NCBI GenBank assembly: GCA_013180625.2
Contig: SNVD02011145.1
Coordinates: 372,001 to 436,000 of the forward strand
DNA length: 64,000 nt
Source of the DNA: Boswellia sacra
Lineage: Eukaryota > Streptophyta > Magnoliopsida > Sapindales > Burseraceae
Reading direction: 5' to 3'
Position numbers and translations under genes: made by a program. Shown piece after piece: positions 1-13,400 of the stretch (position 1 is the first letter of the stretch; each line of letters starts with the position of its first letter). The notes beneath the pieces were generated by a model. It was not told where the DNA came from, ran no database searches, and saw only the letters and a list, made by a program, of their open reading frames with translations.

Positions 1-2356
1 ATTGCTATTTACATTGAACCACATTTCAGTTGCTGAGTGGATTTTCGCTCTCAAATTTGGTTTTTTATCGGTTTCTGAGTTTAGTTTTGTTTTGACTCTG
101 TTTGGTGAATAGATGGATTTGTAGCTGTACATCTAGTTTTCATGTTGTTTTGGATTTGTTTGGAATTTTGAGGTGGTGTTGTTGTTCTTGACGTGAGTAG
201 AATTGAATGGGGCTGTATAAATTTCTCTTCATACTTGAAATTCTTATTTCATTTGAACGCAATGTTCAACTTGAGCTGTTTGTAAATTTTCAATTTCTGG
301 AATTTCTAATGGGTTTTGTTTGTAAATTCCTGGGTTTGTAGTTTCGTATATTTTGTTTGGTATTATAAATTTTGACTATAAAAGTTTACTCATATATTGA
401 TTTTAAAAATTCACATATAAATTTTAATTATAAACTTATTGAAAAAAAAATTATTGATGAAAGTAAAAATTATTGATGAAAGTTTATTCACATTTTTAAC
501 AAAATTAGACTATTTTTGTATACAACTAAATACAGTAATTTAATGCCCAGATAAGATTTTCAAAAGGCAACCAAATTTAGTAATATTGGTTTCTAGAGAT
601 CAGATTCCAGTTTTTCAGGAATTTGAAACCAATTCCAGTTAAAGTAAACTCTCATGCCAATAGACTCCTGAGTATTCTCTTTACACTTCAACGGCCAGTG
701 TTTGGTGGTATGGACGAAATTAATTTGGTTGACGGAAGGTAAATTATATTGAAGCAATCGTGTAGGGAAGTTTAAAAAAAGTAATTCCAGTGTTTCTTTT
801 TTATTATTTTAATTACGTACGACTCTAGTGTAGCATAAACCTATTTAACGTTCTAGTTTTATAAAATGTGAGCGATTTGTGTTATTTTTGTTGAACGTCT
901 CAATTTTAACAGTAAGAGAATCTAATCTAGACGAGTCTCATAAAGGTGTGTAAAATAAGAGCATAAATCTTATCTAATCAAATTGCAAGGAAACTTCAAT
1001 GGAAGAATTAGAATTAACGTTGATTTGATCCAAAGGATGCAAGTTGCCTTGATGTGGAATTATGGTTGAATTGGAGAAATAATGGGTGAATAACAATTTT
1101 CTACCTATCTGTGAATTTCCATTTATTGGAAGGCCATTAATTTTAGATTTACGTAAAAATAAGTCAACCTATTTTGTTCAAGAGATTTTGACATAAAATT
1201 TTAGTCAATCAAACAAGTTTCGTCCAAATTTTAAAATTTCCTATTATCAACTCAAAAACTATCTCCATAAATTATGTGAGATAAATGCTTGTTAAGATAA
1301 TTCTTAAGTTATCAACATCATAAGATTAAAAAATAATTAAAAAATATATCTATAAATAAAAAAATATTATATCATAGATTAGCAAATCTGAGCAAAAGTT
1401 ACACAGAATTTATGAACAGAAACTACATGTTAAGAACACTTGCTAAATATGGCAGCATGTTCGCTATCTTGTATTCATAAAGCAAAATAACATCATCAGA
1501 ATGCATTTTGCATTAATCTTAGCAAGTACACCAAGCATGTATTGAGTGATGATATAGAGAGGAGTGGCTTGGGCATGAATCATCTAATCAAAGACCTCCG
1601 ATGCTTCATTGACAGTCATGTCCCTGATTTACGATACCTTTGAGAAATTTCTCAAATGGGCTTTTGAGCTTCAATCTTCTGGCATAATTTTTTGTTTTTG
1701 GTCATTGTAAGTGGGAAAGTTTGTATTGCTTTGTTACAAAGATAAAAGAGTTAAAAAGTCGAGTTTTGAGGTTCTACTGAATGGCAACTCCTCTCATCCC
1801 ATGGAAGGCTAAAACAATCTCGTTGCAGCATTTTCCCTAGTCTGCAATAGACCCAAACTCGTAAATCAGTTCCGCTATGACACGAACGTGACTTACCCTG
1901 TTACCCAGACGGTGCATCCAACGCAAGCCCAGTTACCTTCCCCCTAAAGCTTATTATTATAATTACTATCTTATATTATGCTCATAATATTTTTCTTAAT
2001 AATCATTATATATCTTTGAAGTAATTCTAAGATAAAACAAAAACTAAGAGGTTATAAGGAATGATCATACATTAAAAAAATCTAGATGTCAATCCATAAC
2101 ATATGATAGATCGACATGCCTTTTTGTCAAACCCTAAAGACCAACGACCTGAGAGATCATAAAAAAGAAGAGTTGTTAAATATTAGAGAGGCCTATCGAA
2201 TATGGGCTTGACATTTAAATTTACTGAAAATATGGTTATTTTTCAATCTCTAATTTTAGTCATTTTTCAATTATCTCTATGAAACTCTTTGGAACAATCT
2301 CATTGATTTATTATTATCATACCATACCAACATAAAGCCAAAAAAAAAAAAAAAAT
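1..2356. other. AT-rich intergenic DNA, no gene seen
   Basis: No open frame of convincing length or codon character is seen on either strand. The first ~360 bases are T-rich and resemble plant 5' leader or intron sequence, so they might belong to a gene beyond the left edge, but nothing proves this. A GC-richer patch at about 1795-1950 stands out from its surroundings but carries no recognisable reading frame or RNA. Confidence 0.5.
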
Positions 2357-3580
2357 CACAAGAAAAATATTCACTTGTACAGTAAGTTACATAATTATAT
2401 AAATATACATTTATATTAGCAACCCACATATAATGAATATAATTGAATTTTCCATTTATAAAAACTAATTATATTAATTTATATCATATGCAAAGTTTAG
2501 ATTGCTATGCTCTTTGGAAAAATAAGAAAACCCCATTAATTTTCAATGTACACAGTTCATATGTTCAAGGCTAGAAAAAATAAATTAAAATTTTTTTATT
2601 TTTATTAATATAATTATAAGCAAGAATTATAATTAGACAGAAAAAGTAAATATAAAAACTCAAGGTAAAATTTTACAAACATATAATGGGCTGAATAGAT
2701 ATGGACCCGTTAAACAATTTTAGACTGGGCGTAGGTTGTAGTAGACTTGGGTTGGGTCAGGTAAAACATAGTTGGATTGGATCCAATATGAGCCGACCCA
2801 ATTTTTTATGATCCATTTAGGCCTTTAATAGACATTGTTATGCTTTATAAATATGATATTGAGTTGGATAATACTATTCTTATAAACTATGTATACAAAC
2901 TTATTCATATAAATTGATGTTTTATAATTTGACTGGATAAATAAATTTTAAATTTTAATTATATTAATTAATGTGAATAATGTAGCAATCATTTAATAAG
3001 CCATATGAGTTTATATAAGCGAGTTCGTGTAAATAGTTTATAAGACTAGTACCACTCTATAATATTTTGATTAAAGATGTATGAAGGAAATATTTTATTG
3101 AAAATTCTTAATAAATTTTGAATAAAATTTCATTAATGTTAAATGGTGAACCTCTCATCAAAATAAAAAATAAAAAATAATACTAATATGTGTACGTTAA
3201 GTTATATTAAATATGTTCCGATTAATGTTTACTTACAAAGTTAATTATGCGTTTCATTTACTATTCGAAAATAAAATTTAAAACTAAATATTTATAATCA
3301 TATCTAAAAAAAAAAAACCAAGATCCATTATTTCAAAGGAATGGTTTTGTTTGGTCAATTAGTCATCTCATATTGTCTTCAAAGTGGACTTAAAATAATA
3401 TCAAAATGTAATAAATATTAAAGAGTCTGGTCCAAGTTTCTACTTATTAACTTCATTTAATTTTCGCAATCTTTCGTGATCATTGTTGGGCATCCACATG
3501 AAAAAATGACAAATGGGAAAGGAGAAAATCTCCAATTTGTTTCAAATAAAACAAAGCTAGCTAATGTGAAAATAAGAAAA
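2357..3580. repeat. Copy A of an old direct duplication
   Basis: Three blocks recur in the same order further right. Block X is at 2357-2690 and again at about 3583-3945. Block Y is at 2684-2850 and again at about 5036-5180. Block Z is at about 3060-3580 and again at about 6155-6670. Identity is high enough to read by eye (roughly 80-90 percent) with many small indels, so the duplication is old. Copy A carries a private MITE between Y and Z. No coding function is seen. Block Y contains several GGGTTGGGTC/GACCCAA-type stretches, which could be older repeat material. Confidence 0.75.
2866..3055. mobile_element. MITE, family shared with 24615-24826
   Basis: Imperfect terminal inverted repeats are seen: the left end reads through CTTATAAACTATGTATAC, and the right end, read in reverse complement, gives a close match (TCTTATAAACTATTTA). 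The interior matches the element at 24615-24826, including the segment with ATTAATTAATGTG followed by an ATAAG-rich stretch. The element is absent from the matching position in duplication copy B, so it inserted after the duplication or was lost from B. It is non-autonomous and has no open frame. Confidence 0.6.
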
Positions 3581-3954
3581 AATCACAAGAAATATTCACT
3601 TGCACAGTAAGTTACATAATTATATCAATATGTGTTTATTAGAAACCCACATATAAAGAACATAATTGAATTTTCCATTTGTAAAACCTAATTATATTAA
3701 TTTATATCATATGCAATGTTTCGATTGCTATGCTCCTTGAAAACGTAAGAAAACCTTCTTAATTTTCAATATACACACGGTTCATATATTAATAATGTTT
3801 AAGACTAGAAAATAAAAATTAAATAATATACAATAATCAGAATAATTATTTTTATTAATATTATTGAGGCATCCATCCCATTGAGAAAGAATTATAATTA
3901 GAAATAAAAAGTAAATATGATACTAAGTAAAATTATACAAATATATAAAAAATT

Positions 3955-5025
3955 GGAACAATATTAAAAACTATCATTGAGTTTTAGTTTAACATTTACT
4001 CAGAGAATAACTATACATTTTTAATCAATAACAACCTTACACTTATGCAAAATTCATCGTTTAAGAATTCCTGTTAGTTAAAACGTTAACAAAAGAATGA
4101 AAAGATTATTATACCCCTAATCTCAAATTATCAAATAATAAAAATTATAAATCCAAAATCCTATTCTAAATTGACATAAATCCTACAGTAACCCATCGTA
4201 ATCCTAGGTCTAAACCATTTTTCATTGCTGCTTATACAAGATCCCAAAATCAAATATCATGCTCCTCTCTCTCAATCTTCTCCTTCATCTACTCTCCCTT
4301 CCTTAAATCTTCGTTGTTCACTCCTCTCTCTCTCTCTCTCTCTCGATCTTAATCTTCTACGTCATCTACTACTTCTCCCTTAATTCTTCTTTGTTCTCTC
4401 CTCTCTCTCTAAATCTTCTCCATCCTCTGCTCTCTCTCCGTCTCAGAGAGACCCCCTAGCCACCAACATTGAAGACTCGTGAATAGTCCATAAGCAACAA
4501 CCTGCTATTGTATTTGGAGTGGTGTCGTGGGGTATGATGGTTAGATGTTTGCTGTGGTGGGTTTAGCTAGCATTTGGCTGAGATTTTGCAGTGGTCAAAT
4601 GATTGAGGCGTATTTTTTACCGCATGAAACCTGAATTAGTTTGAAATATTTTATTAGTCTAATGTTGGAAATGAACTGACGGGATGCTTCTAACTTTCTG
4701 CAAATAAAAATTGTTATTGCAAAAGAGAGATTTTTTGAGTTGTGATTGGATATTATAACTTGGAGAGAGAGATTACGAGTAAAAGATAAGATTAACTTTT
4801 CTAGGATTTTGACTTTTAAAGTTTTGAGAATTTTGATTCTTTTTTATTCTTAATAGTATTTGTCTGTTATAAAATGTCTATTTTACCTTTGTCTGTTTAA
4901 GTTTAACATTAATTGAAAATGCTAGATGATGAATTCTATGTAAAATCAGAAGTGTCATCGACTAAAAATATATAATCGCTCTTTGAATCAAATTAAATCA
5001 AGATTGATAGTTTTTTATATCTTCC
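3955..5025. mobile_element. Mutator-like (possibly Pack-MULE) element
   Basis: The segment interrupts block X/Y of copy B. It is flanked on both sides by the same 11 bases, TATAAAAAATT (3944-3954 and 5026-5036), which fits the 9-11 bp target duplications of Mutator-type elements, although the bases are of low complexity. The two ends are long degenerate inverted repeats: both start GGAA and contain AAAAACTATCA near the tip, and the similarity continues for roughly 100 bases to an AATTCATC motif on each side. The middle (about 4255-4620) is GC-richer and CT-rich, includes a (CT)n run near 4325-4345, and looks like a plant 5' leader. This suggests capture of a gene fragment. No transposase is present. 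Confidence 0.55.
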
Positions 5026-5192
5026 TATAAAAAATTAGTATATAATAGTTTAGACAGGAGTAAGTTGTAGTGGACTTGGGTTGGGTCAGCTAAAACATAG
5101 TTGTGATTGGATCCAATATGGGCCGACCCAATTTATTTATGGTCCATTAGGCCACTCATAGGCATGCTATGCTTGTGCAAATAAAAATTATT

Positions 5193-6147
5193 TAGGTTGT
5201 CCTATTTGGCCCCACTTTTCACTTTTTTATCCTTCACTTTTTTTTTTGAACAATTTTACCTTGAGTTAAATATACTGAAGAGGAAAAAATTAATTCTAAA
5301 TTATTACATCCATATTATTTCCAACGTCATAAACAAAAATTCTATTAAAAAAACAATTTGTGTATGTAATATTTTAAACTTCAACGAATTTGATTTAATA
5401 AATATATATATTTTTTAATAATGTTAAAGTTACAATATTTATAATAGAAATTTTACAATATAATGTGACAGTTTGAGTGATACAATCTTATAAGAGATGT
5501 AACCTCTTTCATCCATTTTTTATTTTTCCCTCCTCCAGTAAATTTTCGTTATGTAGACTTTCAAATGATGTTGTATGATGTCGTAGAACTTAAGTTGTAT
5601 GAATATAAGTCTAATATTACTCGTATTTTTTTTCAAATTCAAGGAAAAAGAATTCGTGAAACGGGACCGGAAACAATGGAGATGCTTTCCACTGAATAGC
5701 AACAAGATCTAAGCCGGGGCTTGAAGGAAAGTGGAGATTTCATGAAGCAAGCGGGACTCCTTTAAAGCTTTTTAGTTGATCAAGGGCTGATAGCTTATGC
5801 TAGGGAAGAAAATGCCAAAAGAGAATACGAGAAGCTCCTTCGAACTGAAAGTGATCGGTCTGTACATTCTTCTTTCCGAGATTTTCGAGTTGAGCAGCCC
5901 TCTTCGAGTAAGTTACGATGAATTTTCGATAATAGTTCATGAGCCCTAAAAACGATCAATCGCATGTGAAGAGATGCAAGGCAACGTGGCATAATAAAAA
6001 ACTTAGTTATACTATGAAAAAAAAAAAGGTGTTTTATGAATCTAGTGCTAATTTGAGTAAAATAAGGATTTAAAATTTTTAAGTGGGGGAGTTTAGAAAT
6101 GGGAGCTGAAGAGGTCTAAAGTGGAGGCTGAATAGAACAACCACCTA
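5193..6147. mobile_element. Non-autonomous TIR element
   Basis: This is the second segment private to duplication copy B. The left end begins TAGGTTGTCCTATTTGGCC, and the reverse complement of the right end begins TAGGTGGTTGTTCTATT and then CAGCCTCCACTTT, so the ends form an imperfect terminal inverted repeat of about 30 bases. Both flanks carry ATTATT (5187-5192 and 6148-6153), a possible short target duplication in AT-rich sequence. The superfamily is not clear. It carries a coding-like remnant at 5640-5990. No transposase is seen. Confidence 0.5.
5640..5990 (+). pseudogene. Unidentified coding-like remnant inside TIR element
   Basis: A GC-richer stretch inside the 5193-6147 element reads on the + strand as protein-like sequence broken by at least two stop codons. 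One open segment includes the peptide AREENAKREYEKLLRTESDR, which has a charged, helical character. I do not recognise the parent gene. It may be a captured exon fragment or organellar DNA picked up by the element; neither is proven. Confidence 0.3.
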
Positions 6148-6670
6148 ATTATTTTGAACGAAGATGTAAGGAGGAGTTATTATGAAATATTAAGTGAAAA
6201 TTCTTAATAATTTTTCAATAAATTTCATCAATGTTAAATGCTGGGCCTCTCATAAAAACATAAAATAAAAAATAATACTCATAAATGTACATAAGTTATA
6301 TATACTTGAGAAGTTAATTATGTGTTTCATTTACAATTTGAAAGTAATTTTTAAAACTAAATATCTATAATCATATTCAAAAAAAAAAGAGAGAAAAAAC
6401 CCAAGATCAATTACTTCAAAGGAATAGTTTAGTATAGTCTATCAGCCATCTCATCTGTGAAATGGACTTAAACCAATATCAGTATGCAATAAGCATTAAA
6501 GAGTGTGGTCCAATTTTTTATTTATTAGTTTTATTTAATTTTTCGTAATCTCTCGCGATCATTGTTAGGCACCCACATGAACAAATGACACATGGGAAAG
6601 GAGAAAATCTCCAATTTGCTTCAAATAAAATAAAGCTAGCTAATGTGAAAATAAGAAAAAAATATGAGGC

Positions 6671-9498
6671 CTTGAAACAAGTAGAAGTAGTATTGAATGC
6701 TTCGCATCCTCCCAAACTGACTAGTAAATTAATTTTGAAAGGAATGTTTTCTGCAATGGAGCCTTGAATTGATATGGATGTAGAGGTGTTTATTGTTATC
6801 AAAATTGAATTTTATATATCAAAACTCTACTATATGTTGTGTATATTTATATTTTTAGGTAACTAATTAAGTGATATGTTAGACCCATATAAATAATTTA
6901 CTATGTTTATCTCGCTCAAATTTTTATTTGCTAACCAAATTATTAATTGTGTATCACTATAATCCTATTACAATATTGAAACTGTTATTTCACAAGTTCA
7001 TAACTATAATGATGTTCGTTTATAATTACAAGAATAGAATCATTAACAATTAATAATATTGAAACTCTAACATGCTCAAACAAGATAATTATAAGGTCTA
7101 ATATCAATTAGAGAAATTTTCTTGGTAACTTTGAGGATTGAATTAATTACATTTATATTTTGAAGTTTTAGAAACAAATACTTTGATCCTTATGTTTGAA
7201 CAATAACTAGGATTAACATCCCTAAAACCAACTAAGGTATATCTATCTAAAAATAAAAATTGAAATGTTTATTATTAGTTTTTGAAATTTTTAAGTTCTA
7301 TATCGTTAACACAAAACAAATATATACAATTACTCGAGTCATATAATATGATATAACATAATATTATTGGATAGATAAAAATAAAAAATGATAAATATTT
7401 TAATAAATAACAAATAATCACTCATTTCAATGATATTGTGCTGTCTTAAATTATATAGTCAAGTTGTTTAAGTAATATTATTTTAACCGAAATACTGTAA
7501 GTGTGTAAATTTCTCAATAAATTTTTATGACAAAAAAGGTAAAACAAATAAATATTGACTTATAAAGAATAAAAAAGAGACTTTCAATAGATAGATAGAC
7601 TTAAAATATGCCGACATCAATGCCTTAACTGCATCCTAAATTAGCAACCAAATCATTGTCTATAAAGTCTCAACAACCGAAGTTTTATATCCCTTTTTTT
7701 TAACTGCAAACACGTAGCAATTTCTACCCAACTTAATTTGTGGTATTATAGTATATAACTATTGGATGAGAGTAGAATAAGGAAGAAAGTGAAAAAGATG
7801 TTTGAAGAAATGTTTTGCCATTCTCTTTGGATTGTTGTGAATTATTATTATTATTATTATATGATCTCCAAATCCCCAGAACATGCAACATGCTACTAAA
7901 AGTTGAAGAAAAAGAATACAAGACATTTATAAAATTCGTATAAATCTACAAGTTACAGCCGACTGGGCGTGTAAAGTTTAGCTTATGACTTTGAAACACC
8001 CTTTTGGCTGTCCCAATACGCAGTGCCAACCAGCTCAGTTATCAATAATTGGGATGATACTATTTATTTGCATTAAATAATTAATTAAATTAATAGTTGA
8101 GGCAACTCTTAACACAAATTTTTGGATATAAATTAGGCAAAAATTTACGATAAATCATCCGTATAATCTAATGATTGAGATAATTATGAATTGATAGTAT
8201 TAAGTATTATTTTTAACTCTAAATTTTAAGTATTAGATTATATGCGCAATTAATGATTAAAAATTTATGTTAAGATTATATATAAAAAACTTGTATTAAA
8301 AGAACCATACTCAATAATAATTATCTAGTGGAATCACTACACATCATTTTATATTTTTACATATTTTATAAGTATCCCATTAATAGGTATCAATTTTATA
8401 ACAATTTTTACAACGATAACCATTAATAAAAAATTTTAATTATATATATATATATATATATAAACTAATACCATATTCACAAATAGTACATATAGTTTCT
8501 TTTAAGGTAATCAACCATAAAGACATATATTAATGGCTCAAAGAGGGTGTAATTTATCCTAAAAATGGTTTTTAATGATTAAAATTTAATTAAAAGAAGT
8601 TATTGACTAATTAACAATCATCGAATACTTGTTAAAAAATTACATGATGTTTGAAGCGTTAATACGTACCATCAGAAAATACATTACCTTTATTTTTAGT
8701 GTTTTAAATAATCTAATTTGATTGGGATAATTTATTTTTCTTTAATTTGAACTCTTATATTAATTTTGTATTAAAATCAGACAAAGAGACATCCATTGAT
8801 TCCATTCTTTGGAATTGGGTTAAGAAAAACTTTTTTTAGTTTCTAGTCAACCAAACAACATAACCTAAGCTCTTGGTTTCCTTAATAACCAAGAATCCAA
8901 CTTGGACTACTTTAAGCACTTCTCAACTCACACTGGAGACAGCACACTCCTGGCAAGGACCGAAAGCACCCCAAAAGTAAAAGTTATTCTCACCCCACAC
9001 CGCACCAATCCTCTGTGCACTCAGGAGCGGAACCCCCTACTACCATTGGCAAAGGGCGCCACTCGACCGTTACAAAAAAGCGCGTCTTCACTTGCCACGT
9101 CACTTTATCGTTAACTTCCTGCCTCCGGTATACCCCCAAATCCTCTTTGATTTATTCCTAATTAAATAAATAAACCCCTTTTTAATAGACCAAATCTTGA
9201 CCCATCCACATTATTACCTTAATAAATATTTTTCCATCCAAATAAAATTAACTTTTTTGACAAAAATATTTTAAACAATTTATTGGATTTGAAAAATTTA
9301 GATAAGTGAGATTAATTGTAGTGTTTGAAATTAATGCCGTTATAAATTTTAATTAAAAATTGATCAATCTTTTTCTTCTTCATAAGGAAAAAAAAAAGAA
9401 TTTGAAATATCACAATTAGGGGGAATGTTCGACGGTGGTAAAAGGAAATAAAATAAATAAAGCAAAAAAAAAAATATTTTATTAAATTCGATGAAATC
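6671..9498. other. AT-rich intergenic DNA and distal promoter of the 22-exon gene
   Basis: No gene is seen. Simple repeats include a short ATT/TTA run near 7842-7860 and a (TA)n run near 8443-8462. A GC-richer patch at about 8880-9130 has an open frame of 70 codons, but its composition is low in codon character and it resembles promoter or degraded repeat sequence. Confidence 0.45.
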
Positions 9499-9501
9499 TC
9501 A

Positions 9502-9507
9502 TATATA
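9502..9507 (+). promoter_or_regulatory. Probable TATA box of the 22-exon gene
   Basis: A TATATA motif is followed within about 40 bases by a pyrimidine-rich leader (CTCTCTTTCACTG-like) typical of plant transcription starts. The initiator codon is at 10443, so the leader would be about 0.9 kb and probably contains one or more introns; a likely last acceptor is the TTTAG at about 10416-10420. Confidence 0.4.
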
Positions 9508-10442
9508 GACTTTTACTTCTACTTGTAGTTTCTCTCTTTCACTGTAACTCTCATTGCTCATTGCCATTGTAGGTCTGAACAAGTTCTCTTTTCTCTCTCA
9601 CTAAATCAGTTTGCTTTTCACCTTTTGATGAATACTTCAATGTGGGTTCACCATAGGCAAGCAAGTAGTGAATTTTCTGATACATTTGGTAACGTTTTGT
9701 GACCTTCAATCTCTTTCGTTTCTGGGTCGTTTTGATTTTTGTTTTTAGAACTCACATTCTCCTCCTTTTGGTAAGACTCTTCTGTGGGTGTTTATTGTTG
9801 GCAAGTGAAGTTTGGTGTTGTATATAATGTGATCATTTGTTGTTGTTTTATTGATTTAAATCTCTCCTCTTTTTTTTTTTTTTTGTTTCTTTCTCTCCCT
9901 TCCGTTGTCGCTTTTTGATGCATTATTAGCGTTTTATTTCAGTCTACTTTTGTCTTTTGTAACTGATTGTTACGTGAGTTAAAGTTGTGCTGAAATGTTT
10001 TTGTTTCTGTTTGGTTGCTGGGAAATGTTGATAGAGGAAAAGAAATAACTAAAAGCAAGGATTTTTCGTTTTCAGTTGCCCTTTGATAGTTGGATGATTC
10101 AGTAGCAACTGCAGAGAGTGTCGCTAATTTGTTTTTTACATTTGGAAGTCTCGGTTATGATACTAATATTCACTCGGTGCTTTGTTGGGACAGGTAAAGT
10201 TTTTTAATTTATTCGTGTTGAAGTTTAAAGTTTGATTGCTGAGAATTCGAAGGGGTTTGAAGGGAAAAGATAAAGTGGGATTCTTACAGCAATTTAGTTA
10301 CAACGTATCATAAGGGTTTAAGGCTTTTATCATCTTCCTTTAATTTCTCAGTTATCAATCTTACTTGTGTTGTCTTAGTATTTTGGATTTTTGTATTGAA
10401 ACTCTTAATTTTATGTTTAGGTGGAGAAGAAGCTTTAGGAAA

Positions 10443-13400
10443 ATGTTTGCCGAAGGCCTCGATAGTACTGGCCTTAAATGGGTTAGACAGGTGAGTCATT
10501 GTTGAATTTGTTTTTCCTTTTTAAAGTTTTATCTATTTTCAGAATTAGTGTTGATCTTCGGATTGAATTTTTATGTTTCCTTTTATGATTTTATTCAAGA
10601 AGGTGGGTGCTAAGAAAGATAGTTTTATTTCAACTAAGGCGCCTGACCCCATCACTAATCTAAGAAATGCTGGGCGTGGTGTTGGGCTGCCTCCATCCAG
10701 ATTTCAAAGCAGCTATCTTTCTTCAGGTGTAGCTCCAGTGTCGCAAACAATTCTTGTGAGTGACACTCGTAGTGACTCAGGATCAGACATGGACATATCG
10801 CCTGATTCAGATGATGAGGACAGCGTTGATCAGTACTCAGTCAAGTCTTCTCCTCAAGATGACAAGACTGGCACTAGTGCTGTTCCTAAATATGCCAAGC
10901 CAGTGCTCAAGCATGTGAATTATGGCAATGGTGGAATTCATTCTGGGTCTAATTTGTCTGGGGAGGGAAATCAGCATAGGAAAGTAAATGGTGTGGAGAG
11001 ACTGGCAAGAAATGGAGGTGGGATTTTTGTTGGGCATCCTGGGACTGCAAAAGGAGAATTGTTAGATTCTGCTACAAGCACTGAAGTATGTTTTACACAA
11101 TTCTGCAGCAAGGCTGGTGCTTCTCTGAGAGGAACACAGACATCAGATAGTAATTCTTCAAGTGCTACTTCATGGCGAAACCTTGAAACGACTAAACAGG
11201 TTTCTAATTTAACTGTGATGCAAAATTGCAATGACGTACATTTATTCATTGTGTGAGTGGTTAACCAAATACATGACTGGCTAAAAATGCATCTGTAGCA
11301 TTTGGTTAAACTACTTGGTGTGCTATTTAAAGCTACAATTAACTGTTATGCTTGTACAACTGCCTAATATTCAAAGCAAAAAATGGGTGCATTTGGCAAT
11401 TATATATGAATTTCTGACATCATCTTTACACTTTATGGGGAGAGAAAGATTGTCTCTTTGGGATATTAAAACAGAAGAATGTTTGTCTGAGTATAGTTAT
11501 ACTGTTGGTATAAAGTCATGCTATTTTGTCATAAACCTCTCAGCTGGAAAAGTACTTGCAGGAATTGTGTGACACAGAATTGCGGAATCAGAAGCTTTCT
11601 TATGCTGATATTCCCAGTGCACCTCCCTTTGTTGGTTCTGGTTTAGAAGTCAAACAATTTGTTGACAAAAGTTCAACCGTTAGAGCTCATGTAGGCACAC
11701 CTTGTCTTTCAAAGTCAAGTGCTTCAGCAACCACAAATAATCCAAAAGCAGCAAGCACTCATTCTGATACCACTATACAGTATAGTACTTCCTACAAGAT
11801 TCCTGACTTAACGATCAGGTTGGTAGATTTGGTCATTTTCATTATTTTTTTTACAAGACCTACTGGAAAACTGCGATTAAACAGCTATGCATACAGGACT
11901 CCTGCTGGCACCGAGGCTAATGTAACTACGAGTTCCTTACCTGCTCGCCTCCCTACTTTTCATGCAAGGTTGGTTTGATAGAACTAGTAAGACGCACATT
12001 GTTGGCCCTTGGTTCTTAATGCTTCTTGACGAATCTTTATTCCCTAATATGTCAAATATGTTCTAGTTATTATCGTATCATTAGTCATTATCTGAATTTA
12101 CTTTTCTTTTGTTTTGTGGATTATATTTAGTGGGCTAGGTCCATGGTGTGCTGTGATATCCTATGATGCATGTGTTCGTCTGTGTCTTAACTCATGGGCG
12201 AAGGGTTGTACAGAAGAAGCCCCTTACTTCTTGAATAATGAGTGTGCATTGCTGCGAAGTGCATTTGGGTGAGTAAATATTCCTATTTAATTGGTTGTCT
12301 TGAAGCTGTTTCATATTTGGATATTTTTTGTCTATATAAGATGGACTACAACTCTAGAATTTAGACTTAATTAAGTGATTGAAAAGACATGGTAGTTTAA
12401 TTTCTAGAAGTTAAATTCCTTTGCTGGTGTAAGAATTTGGTGGTACCATGCATATTGCTCTTCATATGCTCTAGGAGTTAATTGGTGGTAAAATTAGAGA
12501 CATAGATGTGCAGGCACAAAAGCGTAGTCACATGATGCGACTTTTAAATGAAGAATTCTGTCTTCAGTGCATATGGACAGAGAGCTAAGATGTAGTTGTC
12601 TTTTCAAAATTTCCTTACTGGTGATGGCTTCGAGCAATTTGATTATTTTTGAAATTGAGTGATTTAATTAAAAAAAAGTTTATACATATGTAGATGATAG
12701 GTCCAAGCTTTCTTGTGTAAGTGAGAGACTCCATTGTGTTTATGAAATTTTGGTAATGAGACACGATTACAGAGATTCAGCACATCCTGAAACAGTATTA
12801 TAGGTTCTTTCCATTGTTTATCTTTTGTTATCTGAGTTGTGTTGCTCTTATTCATGTGAAAACTGGTATTGCTTAATGGTCCTTTCTATTTAAGCATAAT
12901 GATTCTTTCCCTCTTACATGATAGCTTACAGCAAGTACTACTACAACCAGAAGAAGAACTGTTGACAAAACGATCTCCAGAGCTAGTTAGTGAGGGAGCT
13001 GCTCTGAAACCTAAGAAGACTTATGGTAAAATGAAAGTCCAAGGTACTCTTAGGGTTTCCCCAGTGTCTCACTCTATATATATATAATATTAATCGTATG
13101 TATTTGCGTTTTACATGAAGAATTTTTAAAATATGTCTAAAATTGTGGTCATTGCAGTGCGCAAAGTGAAAATGGCTCTAGACCCCCCTCCTGGATGCAG
13201 TATTTCATCTTTAATGCCATCTATGGCAAAAGTCGAATCACTTCATGAGCATTTATCCAAGATAAATTCAATGCTGAACTCTGGGTGGGGAGCAATGCGG
13301 AGCGTACGAGTAAATACTAATGTTCCTGCAAATAGTTCATTTTCACAAAAAAGTTTGGCATATGTTCATGCAAGTGCCCAGTATGTAAAAGAGGTCTCCA

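Larger units (their letters stand above)
3583..6670. repeat. Copy B of the direct duplication, interrupted twice
   Basis: Blocks X, Y and Z of copy A recur here in the same order but spread over about 3.1 kb, because two segments absent from copy A sit between X and Y (3955-5025) and between Y and Z (5193-6147). The final block includes a 60-codon open frame at 6585-6767, but the equivalent stretch of copy A does not keep a comparable frame, so I do not call it a gene. Confidence 0.7.

Noticed and set aside
1795..1950. GC-richer patch suggestive of an RNA gene
   Set aside because: No tRNA cloverleaf, snoRNA boxes or rRNA similarity could be recognised by eye.
6585..6767. 60-codon frame in block Z of the duplication
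   Set aside because: The matching sequence in copy A does not preserve the frame, which argues against selection for a protein.
8902..9114. 70-codon frame on + upstream of the 22-exon gene
   Set aside because: Thr/Pro-rich frame in a GC-richer patch without a recognisable product; more likely promoter or old repeat.
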